Below, in pieces: positions 53,690 through 64,000 of a DNA stretch of 64,000 bases. Made by a program: the position numbers and the translations under genes. Position 1 is the first letter of the stretch. The number at the start of each line of letters is the position of its first letter. Origin of the DNA: Pseudomonadota bacterium. Its GTDB lineage: Bacteria > Desulfobacterota > Binatia > UBA9968. The notes under the pieces were generated by a model. The model was not told where the DNA came from. It searched no databases and was given only the letters and a program-made list of their open reading frames with translations. The stretch covers positions 124,001 through 188,000 of the forward strand of contig JAJPJQ010000010.1 in NCBI GenBank assembly GCA_021324155.1, given 5' to 3'.

Positions 53690-54685
53690 TTAAGCCGGGT
53701 TTTTGAAGTGGTCGAATCCCCTGAGCGAAGGTTGGCGCGGCCGTCCGCTGCGGTCGAGAACGATGACGCCGCTTCCACGGACGCAGCGACCGATGCGCGT
53801 GAGCCGGACGCCGAGACGCGGGCGGAGCTTTTCGATTCTGTCGCGGTCGCGCGGTCGCGCGGCGAAAAGCAATTCGTAATCTTCGCCGCCGCCGAGCGCG
53901 GCGGCGGTGTCGCCGGCGGCGAGGAGTCGATACGCTCTGGACAGCGGCAACGCCGCTTCGTCGATCTCCGCGCCGACGCCGCTCGCCTTGCAGATATGCC
54001 CGAGATCCTGGACGAGTCCGTCGCTCAAATCGATCATCGCCTTCGCCAGACCGCTGCGGCCGAGCAGCGCGCCGGCCGCGAGCCGCGCCGTCGGAAAATG
54101 GTGGCGGCGGATCGCGTGCGCCGCAGCGGCGGCCGATGCCCGGGTCTTCCGGATTTTCTTTCTTAGCAGAGCGAGTCCGAGCGCCGAGTCCCCGAGAGTT
54201 CCCGTAACGTAAAGATCGTCGCCCGGCCGCGAGCCGCGCCTCAGCACCGGCCGGCCGTCGCAGTGGCCGACGAGCGCGGGGCTGAGAAAGAGACGATCGG
54301 CGGCGCTGGTGTCGCCGCCCACGACCGAGACCCCGCTCTGTCGCGCGAGCCCGTTCAGGCCGCGATAGAAATTTTCTATATCTTCCGCGCGGTACTTTCC
54401 CGGTACGGCCAGCGATAGCGTCAAATATTGGGGGACGCCGCCCATGGCGGCGATGTCGCTCAGGTTCACAGCGAGCGTTTTATAACCCAGCGCGTAAAAG
54501 GAAGTCCAGCGGAGGTTGAAATGAATGCCTTCGATCAGCAGGTCGGTCGTGATGAGCAATGCCTCGCCGCGGCATTCGAGCCATGCGGCATCATCGCCGA
54601 TGCCGGCGCGCACGCCGCGTCCCTGCGGGGCGGACTTGCGGATACGCTCGATGAGGCCGAATTCCCCGAGGCTGCCGACTTTCAT
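53690..54685 (-). CDS. thiL: Thiamine-monophosphate kinase
   Basis: LGEFGLIERIRKSAP...GIGDDAAWL; LAVNLSDIAAMGGVPQYLTLSLAVP; GGEDYELLFAA. Confidence 0.95.
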   Translation of the reverse strand: MKVGSLGEFGLIERIRKSAPQGRGVRAGIGDDAAWLECRGEALLITTDLLIEGIHFNLRWTSFYALGYKTLAVNLSDIAAMGGVPQYLTLSLAVPGKYRAEDIENFYRGLNGLARQSGVSVVGGDTSAADRLFLSPALVGHCDGRPVLRRGSRPGDDLYVTGTLGDSALGLALLRKKIRKTRASAAAAAHAIRRHHFPTARLAAGALLGRSGLAKAMIDLSDGLVQDLGHICKASGVGAEIDEAALPLSRAYRLLAAGDTAAALGGGEDYELLFAARPRDRDRIEKLRPRLGVRLTRIGRCVRGSGVIVLDRSGRPRQPSLRGFDHFKNPA

Positions 54686-57168
54686 CCGGCGCGGAGCGGG
54701 ACGATGCGGTCGCGGCGGATTTTCTCCAGCGGTTTTTCCTTCCGCTTGAGCGGCTTGCGCGCCGGCGTCTTGGCCGGGCTTTCCGCCGCCGCGCGCTTTT
54801 CGGCTTTATCGAGCAGCGCGGCTTTGAGCACGTCGGACATGTTCTTCGCCTTGATCAGCGTGAGCTTGCGGCGCACCGGCTTCGGGATTTCGTCGAGATC
54901 CTTGTCGTTGCGGTCCGGGAGGATGATCGTTTTAATGCCGGCATGCAGCGCGGCGAGGCATTTTTCCTTGAGACCGCCGATCGGAAGGATTCTGCCGCGC
55001 AGCGTGATCTCGCCGGTCATCGCGACATAGCGACTCACCGGCCGGCGCGTGAGCGCCGAAATCAGCGCGGTCGCCATGGTGATGACGGCCGAAGGGCCGT
55101 CCTTCGGTATCGCGCCGGCGGGCACGTGAATGTGGATGTCGAGCTTGTGGTAAAAATCTTCCTCGATGCCGAGCTTCTTCGCCTGCGAGCGCGCGTAGCT
55201 CACGGCCGCGTGCGCCGATTCCTTCATGACTTCGCCGAGCTGACCGGTGAGTGTCAGATTGCCGCGACCTTTGGACAGCGACGCTTCGACGTAGAGCACC
55301 TCGCCGCCGACGCTCGTCCAGGCGAGCCCCGTGGCGACGCCGATCTCGCTCTGCTCCTGCTCCACCTCGGGAATGAATTTCGGCGGGCCCAGGAACAAAT
55401 GCAGATTAGCGCGCGTGACGCGCGTGAGCTCTTTCTTTCCTTCGGCGGTCTTGCGCGCGACCTTGCGACAGATCGAGGCGATCTCGCGCTCGAAATTTCT
55501 TAATCCGGCTTCTTTCGTGTACTGCGCGATGACGCGGAGAATCGCGTCGTCGGAGATCTCCAGCTGGGCGGTCGAGATACCGTTGTCGTCGAGCTGCCGC
55601 GGAACCAGGAACTTGCGCGCGATCTCGAGCTTCTCCTCGTTCGTGTAGCCGGAGAGGCGGATTACCTCCATCCGGTCGGCGAGAGCGGCCGGTATCGGGT
55701 CGAGCAGGTTCGCCGTACAGATGAACAGCACGTTCGAGAGATCGAACGGCAGATTCAAATAGTGGTCACTGAAGGCGTGGTTCTGTTCAGGGTCGAGGAC
55801 TTCGAGCAGCGCCGCCGACGGGTCGCCGCGAAAATCGGTGCCGACTTTGTCGATCTCGTCGAGCATGAAAACAGGATTGTTCGAGCCCGCCTGCTTGATG
55901 CCCTGGACGATGCGTCCGGGCAGTGCGCCGACATATGTGCGGCGATGGCCGCGAATCTCGGCCTCGTCGCGGATGCCGCCGAGCGAGATGCGCACGAAGT
56001 TGCGCCCGAGCGCGCGCGCGATCGATTTGCCGAGCGAGGTCTTGCCCACGCCCGGCGGGCCGACGAAGCACAGGATCGGGCCTTTGATCTTTTTCCTCAG
56101 CTTGTTGACGGCGAGATATTCGAGGATCCGCTCTTTCACTTTTTCGAGGTCGTAGTGATCCTCGTCGAGCACCTGCTGGGCCTTTTTGATATTGAGGTTG
56201 TCTTTGGTCTTTTTGCTCCAGGGAATATCGATGAGCCAATCGAGATACGTGCGCACGAGCGAAGCTTCGGAGGATTCGGGATGCATCTGCTCGAGACGCT
56301 TGAGCTGCTTGTCGGCCTCGCGCTTGGCTTCGACCGGCATCTTCGCCTTCTCGATCTGCTTGCGCAGCTCCTTCATCTCCTCGGCGCGCTCGTCCCCTTC
56401 CCCAAGCTCCTGCTGAATCTGCTTCAGCTGCTCGCGGAGGAAGTAGTCGCGCTGGGTCTTGCTCATTTCCTCTTTGGCCTGGTTCTGGATGCGCGCCTGC
56501 ACGGTCGAGAGCTCGAGCTCGCGGCTCAGCAGTTCGTTGACTTTTTTGAGCCGCGCGACTGGATCAAAAATCTCCAGAATGCCCTGGCTTTCCTCGATCT
56601 TAAGGCGCAGGTTGGAGGCGACGAGATCGGCGAGGACGCCCGCGTCGCTGATGTTGTCGGTCACCATGACGATTTCGGGCGGAAGATTTTTGAGATTCAG
56701 GATTTGCTCGATCTTTTCCTTGACGTTGCGCATCAAGGCTTCGACCTCGATCGAGACTTCGGCGAGCGCGGGCTCGACGACTTTGCGGATCTTTGTCTCG
56801 AAGAACGGCTGCTCTTTGAGATAACTTTCGATCTCGCCTTTGGCGAGACCCTGCACGAGAATCTTCACGCGCCCGTCGGCGAGCTTGAGCATGCGCATGA
56901 TCGATGCGACGGTGCCGACCTTGTAGATTTCATCCGGCGTCGGATTGTCTTCGGCGGAATTTTTCTGCGCGACGAGGAAAATCAGCCGCTGGCGCGCGAG
57001 CGCCTCTTCGACGGCGCGGATCGACATCTCGCGTCCGACGAAGAGCGGCAGCATCATGTAGGGGTAGATGACGATGTCGCGGATCGGCAGCAGCGGCAGG
57101 ACTTCCGGAATCTCGACCTGAGCTTCCTTGTTTTCCTGGCCTTCAAGGTTCCATTGCGCTTCGCTCAT
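54682..57168 (-). CDS. lon: ATP-dependent protease Lon
   Basis: VLPLLPIRDIVIYPYMMLPLFVGR; GPPGVGKTSLGKSIARALGR; PKDGPSAVITMATALISALTRRPV Ser-Lys protease domain. Confidence 0.98.
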   Translation of the reverse strand: MSEAQWNLEGQENKEAQVEIPEVLPLLPIRDIVIYPYMMLPLFVGREMSIRAVEEALARQRLIFLVAQKNSAEDNPTPDEIYKVGTVASIMRMLKLADGRVKILVQGLAKGEIESYLKEQPFFETKIRKVVEPALAEVSIEVEALMRNVKEKIEQILNLKNLPPEIVMVTDNISDAGVLADLVASNLRLKIEESQGILEIFDPVARLKKVNELLSRELELSTVQARIQNQAKEEMSKTQRDYFLREQLKQIQQELGEGDERAEEMKELRKQIEKAKMPVEAKREADKQLKRLEQMHPESSEASLVRTYLDWLIDIPWSKKTKDNLNIKKAQQVLDEDHYDLEKVKERILEYLAVNKLRKKIKGPILCFVGPPGVGKTSLGKSIARALGRNFVRISLGGIRDEAEIRGHRRTYVGALPGRIVQGIKQAGSNNPVFMLDEIDKVGTDFRGDPSAALLEVLDPEQNHAFSDHYLNLPFDLSNVLFICTANLLDPIPAALADRMEVIRLSGYTNEEKLEIARKFLVPRQLDDNGISTAQLEISDDAILRVIAQYTKEAGLRNFEREIASICRKVARKTAEGKKELTRVTRANLHLFLGPPKFIPEVEQEQSEIGVATGLAWTSVGGEVLYVEASLSKGRGNLTLTGQLGEVMKESAHAAVSYARSQAKKLGIEEDFYHKLDIHIHVPAGAIPKDGPSAVITMATALISALTRRPVSRYVAMTGEITLRGRILPIGGLKEKCLAALHAGIKTIILPDRNDKDLDEIPKPVRRKLTLIKAKNMSDVLKAALLDKAEKRAAAESPAKTPARKPLKRKEKPLEKIRRDRIVPLRAG

Positions 57169-57240
57169 GGTTCGCCTCTTCGGCCTAGTTAATCACTTGG
57201 GAGCCCTGCGTCAACACAATTCTGGGAAAATCTGAATCGC

Positions 57241-58389
<1,149 letters not shown>

Positions 58390-58408
58390 CTATATTTATA
58401 TAACGGAA

Positions 58409-58443
58409 AAGCCCCTCTCCTCAACGTTAAAGGAGCAGGGGCT
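58409..58443 (-). terminator. Hairpin in dnaK-dnaJ intergenic region; possible terminator/attenuator for leftward transcripts
   Basis: On minus strand AGCCCCTGCTCCTTTAACGTTGAGGAGAGGGGCTTTTCC. Confidence 0.6.
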
Positions 58444-58478
58444 CTCCCATTGCGAAAAATAATCGCCTCCGCAGAAGG

Positions 58479-60407
<1,929 letters not shown>

Positions 60408-60483
60408 AGTTAACGCTCCTCAAAAGATTGCAGCTCAAAATTTAATGACGAATCGGCCACTTGCAAGTGCCCCGAAAGTTTTT

Positions 60484-61023
60484 TTATTCTTTTATTTCCG
60501 GCACCTTAGCTACCGCGACTTGGGCGGGCCGGAGCAGACGATCGAGCAGGTAATAGCCTTTACGGTACTCGTCGACCACCTCGTTCGGCTCGTGCTCGGT
60601 GGTCTCGACCTGGGCTACGGCCTCGTGCTTCGCTGGGTCGAAGCGCTCGCCCACGGCGGAAACGGGATTTACCCCATGGCGTGCGAGAGCATCGAGAAAA
60701 TTCTTCACCACCATCTCGATGCCTTCGAGTAGAGGTTTGCCGTTGCCGCCTCCTTGCGCATGACTGAGCGCACGTTCCAGATTGTCCAACACCGGCAGAA
60801 GGTCTTTTACCAGACTCTCGTTCGCATAGCGGATCGAGTCGGCTTTTTCTCGCGCCGAACGCTTCTTGTAATTCTCAAGATCGGCGGCTTGGCGTAAAAG
60901 CCGGTCCTGAATTTCCTTGACGTCAGCCTCCTTCGCCTCGAGCTGCTGGCGCAGACTATCGAGATCGTCGGAAGCCTCGGCGGCGCCTTCCCGGTTGAAT
61001 TCCTTATCTTTTTCTTCGTCCAT
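60484..61023 (-). CDS. grpE: Nucleotide exchange factor GrpE
   Basis: DRLLRQAADLENYKKRSAREKADSIRYANESLVKDLLPVLDNLERAL; FDPAKHEAV; upstream of dnaK. Confidence 0.97.
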   Translation of the reverse strand: MDEEKDKEFNREGAAEASDDLDSLRQQLEAKEADVKEIQDRLLRQAADLENYKKRSAREKADSIRYANESLVKDLLPVLDNLERALSHAQGGGNGKPLLEGIEMVVKNFLDALARHGVNPVSAVGERFDPAKHEAVAQVETTEHEPNEVVDEYRKGYYLLDRLLRPAQVAVAKVPEIKE

Positions 61024-61168
61024 CGCTCCGGTCCGTTATGAACTTTTTCCCTGACCGGGGGAATTTAACCACGGGGCAGCCCCTGTCAAGCCGAAACGGC
61101 GAGAAAACCCCGATTTTTAAAAAGAATTGCGCGGTCTGGCGAAAAGTGTTAAAAAACTTTTAGCATCG

Positions 61169-61930
61169 ATGCCCGCTCCCCTGACGACTCCGGCAATCGT
61201 TCTTCGTTCCTGGTCGTTCGGCGAATCCGATAAGATTGTTTCCTTCCTTACGGAATCGCACGGAAAGCTCAGAGGTATCGCGAAAGGCGCCAAACGCTCC
61301 CGCAAGCGGTTCGCCAATTCGCTCGAGCCGTTTTCACTGGTGAATCTCCGTTTTCTCGACCGGACGGCGGGGCTTGTTTTCATCCAGGGTTGCGAGCTGG
61401 TGCAGGTCTTCAAGCGCCTGACGGCGACGCTCGACAAGATCGCGCACGCATCGTATTTCACCGAGCTTGCGGACGTGCTGTCGAACGAGCGTGACGAAAA
61501 CCCGGCGCTTTTCGCTCATGTTCGGAACGGACTCGCATTTCTCGACGCCAACGAGACTTCCGAGGTCGCCATCGCTTATTTCGAGCTCAAGCTGCTGAGC
61601 CTCTCCGGTTACCAGCCGGGGCTGGATCATTGCCGCCGCTGCCGCGCGGGTTGGCGCGGGAATGCGGGCCGGTGGAACTTCAGTCTTCGCGACGGCGGCG
61701 TTCTCTGCCCCGGCTGCTCGGCCTTCCGGCGCGAGGTCGCGCCGCTCTCGCCCTCCGCGCTCGAATTCATGGAAGAGCTTGAACGGGCGAACGGCGAGTT
61801 CCCGGTGCATTTGAGCTCTTTTCCCGCGGACGCCCGTCGCGAAGGGCATCTGGCGCTGCTCCGTTTCATCCAGTATCAAATCGGGAAGGAGCTGAAATCG
61901 GCTCCGTTCCTCGACGCCTTTTCCACCTGA
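61169..61930 (+). CDS. recO: DNA repair protein RecO
   Basis: TTPAIVLRSWSFGESDKIVSFLTESHGKLRGIAKGAKRSRKRFANSLEPFSLVNLRF; CxxC...CxxC zinc motif. Confidence 0.94.
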   Translation: MPAPLTTPAIVLRSWSFGESDKIVSFLTESHGKLRGIAKGAKRSRKRFANSLEPFSLVNLRFLDRTAGLVFIQGCELVQVFKRLTATLDKIAHASYFTELADVLSNERDENPALFAHVRNGLAFLDANETSEVAIAYFELKLLSLSGYQPGLDHCRRCRAGWRGNAGRWNFSLRDGGVLCPGCSAFRREVAPLSPSALEFMEELERANGEFPVHLSSFPADARREGHLALLRFIQYQIGKELKSAPFLDAFST

Positions 61931-62010
61931 AAAGCGCGCCGGCTGTTTTCTTATCTTGAAAAGGTTCCACGGAAATCGTATCGAAGAATATTTTTGACGA
62001 GGAGAGAGAT

Positions 62011-64000
62011 ATGGCCCAGAAAAAATACGTTTATTCCTTCGGCGACGGCAAGGCCGAGGGCAAAGCCTCGATGCGCGAACTGCTCGGCGGCAAGGGGGCC
62101 GGGCTGCATGAGATGACGCGCATCGGGGCGCCCGTACCACCGGGATTCACTATCACGACGGACGTATGCACCTATTTCTACGATCACCGCCGACAGTATC
62201 CGAAGGGACTCGAGGGCGACGTCGCGGCGGCGCTCGCCCGCGTAGAGAAGATCTTGGGCCGAAAATTCGGCGACGGCGAAAACCCGCTGCTCGTCTCGGT
62301 CCGCTCCGGCGCGCGCGAGTCGATGCCGGGAATGATGGACACGGTGTTGAACTTAGGCCTCAACGACCGCACCGTCGAGGGGCTTGCGACGCGCACTGGC
62401 AACCCGCGCTTCGCCTACGACTCCTACCGGCGCTTCGTGCAGATGTACGGAGATGTCGTGCTCGGGCTGAAGCCCGTGGAAAAGACCGAGCGCGATCCGT
62501 TCGAAGTCATCCTGGAGCGCAAGAAAGAGGCGCGCCACGCGCGCTTCGACACCGACTTGACGGCCAACGATTTGAAAGAGCTCGTCGGCGAATTCAAGGC
62601 CGAGATCAAAAAACGGCTTGGCAAGGACTTTCCCGACAATCCGAAAGAGCAGCTCTGGGGCGCGATCGGCGCGGTCTTCGGATCATGGAACAACGATCGC
62701 GCGATCGCTTACCGCAAGCACTACCGCATACCCGATGCCTGGGGCACGGCGGTGAATGTCCAGGCCATGGTGTTCGGCAACATGGGCGACAACTGCGCCA
62801 CAGGCGTCGCCTTCACGCGCGACCCCGCGACGGGCGACAAGCGTTTCTACGGCGAATTTCTCGTCAACGCACAGGGCGAGGACGTCGTCGCCGGCATCCG
62901 CACGCCGCGGCCGATCGCCGAGCTGAAAGAGGTCATGGCGAAGCCCTACGCAGAGCTCGACCGGATCCGCAAGGTGCTCGAGAGCCACTACAAGGACATG
63001 CAGGACATCGAGTTCACGATCGAGGACAGCAAGCTCTGGATGCTGCAAACGCGCAACGGCAAGCGCACCGGCTTCGCTGCCGTGCGCATTGCGGTCGACA
63101 TGGTCGATGAGAAGATCATCGGCAAAGAGCAGGCGCTCATGCGCATCGAGCCCGACCAGCTGAACCAGCTTCTGAGGCCCATCTTCGACCCCGATGATAA
63201 GCAGCGCGCGGCACGCGATAAGCGCGTTCTGGCGAAAGGACTGCCGGCCGGCCCGGGCGCCGCGACCGGAAAGGTCGTCTTCCACGCCGAAGACGCCGAG
63301 GAGTGGGCCAAGCGCGGTGAGCGGGTGATCCTTTGCCGGGTCGAGACCAGCCCGGACGACATCCGCGGCATGATCAATGCCCAGGCCATTCTCACGGCGC
63401 GCGGCGGCATGACATCCCACGCCGCGCTGGTGGCGCGCCAGATGGGGAAAGTGTGCGTCGTCGGCTGCGAGGCGCTGAATATCGACTACGGCCGGCGCGA
63501 GATGCGCGTCGCGGACGTTATCTTGAAAGAGGGCGATTGGATATCGGTCGACGGCAGCACGGGCGAGGTGATGCGCGGCGAGGTAAAGACGATCGATTCC
63601 GAGGTGCTGCAAGTCATTCTGACCCACAGCCTCGACCCCAAATCGTCCCGCGTTTACCAGCAATACGCCAAGCTCATCAAATGGGCCGACGACGTGCGCA
63701 AGATCGGCGTCCGGACGAACACCGATCAACCGGACCAGGCGAAGGTGGCGATGGCGTTCGGCACCGAAGGCATCGGGCTTTGCCGCACTGAGCACATGTT
63801 CTTCGGCGGCGAGCGTATCCGCGCCGTACAGGAGATGATCCTCGCGGAAAACCTCGAAGGGCGGCGCCAGGCGCTTGCCAAGCTTCTGCCGATGCAGAAA
63901 GAGGACTTCAAGGGCATTCTCGACATTATGGGCAATCTGCCGGTGACGATCCGCACCCTCGATCCGCCGCTTCACGAGTTCCTGCCCAAGACCGAGGAAG
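62011..64000 (+). CDS. ppdK: Pyruvate, phosphate dikinase (truncated by window edge)
   Basis: [59 protein letters not shown]...; [19 protein letters not shown] phosphohistidine motif; absent from ORF track because it runs off the end. Confidence 0.97.
   Translation, partial: MAQKKYVYSFGDGKAEGKASMRELLGGKGAGLHEMTRIGAPVPPGFTITTDVCTYFYDHRRQYPKGLEGDVAAALARVEKILGRKFGDGENPLLVSVRSGARESMPGMMDTVLNLGLNDRTVEGLATRTGNPRFAYDSYRRFVQMYGDVVLGLKPVEKTERDPFEVILERKKEARHARFDTDLTANDLKELVGEFKAEIKKRLGKDFPDNPKEQLWGAIGAVFGSWNNDRAIAYRKHYRIPDAWGTAVNVQAMVFGNMGDNCATGVAFTRDPATGDKRFYGEFLVNAQGEDVVAGIRTPRPIAELKEVMAKPYAELDRIRKVLESHYKDMQDIEFTIEDSKLWMLQTRNGKRTGFAAVRIAVDMVDEKIIGKEQALMRIEPDQLNQLLRPIFDPDDKQRAARDKRVLAKGLPAGPGAATGKVVFHAEDAEEWAKRGERVILCRVETSPDDIRGMINAQAILTARGGMTSHAALVARQMGKVCVVGCEALNIDYGRREMRVADVILKEGDWISVDGSTGEVMRGEVKTIDSEVLQVILTHSLDPKSSRVYQQYAKLIKWADDVRKIGVRTNTDQPDQAKVAMAFGTEGIGLCRTEHMFFGGERIRAVQEMILAENLEGRRQALAKLLPMQKEDFKGILDIMGNLPVTIRTLDPPLHEFLPKTEE

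Noticed and set aside
55762-57192. 476-aa plus ORF opposite lon, and 57289..58554 plus opposite dnaJ
   Set aside because: Antisense shadows of well-supported genes

Overview
GC-rich bacterial chromosomal window. Gene content suggests an uncultivated Deltaproteobacteria/Desulfobacterota/Binatota-like lineage (inference only). Housekeeping loci: F-type ATP synthase genes split into two blocks (b'-b-delta-alpha-gamma-beta leftward at 1-4391; AtpZ/I-like, atpI, atpB, atpE rightward at 41187-42921); dnaA-dnaN with a DnaA-box-rich candidate oriC (39.34-39.75 kb); hemL; grpE-dnaK-dnaJ-lon-thiL-larB; recO; and a pyruvate phosphate dikinase gene running off the right edge. Accessory content: an aromatic/carboxylate-metabolism neighbourhood (ALDH, benzoate-CoA-ligase-like, class II aldolase, several NMT1-type substrate-binding proteins), two DUF2147 paralogues, an S74-chaperone protein with NTAVG repeats, two related small zinc-ribbon proteins, and a REP-associated (Y1/HUH) transposase embedded among two palindromic repeat families. 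The most notable locus is an AT-richer island (about 16.8-21.05 kb) with a divergent pair: a putative PD-(D/E)xK-type nuclease (GxD...QAK) and a 1090-aa SF2 helicase with a long uncharacterised C-terminus. It is a candidate undescribed defence or DNA-processing module. No rRNA, tRNA or CRISPR array was recognised. Many long ORFs in the supplied track are antisense or out-of-frame shadows of GC-rich genes and were rejected.
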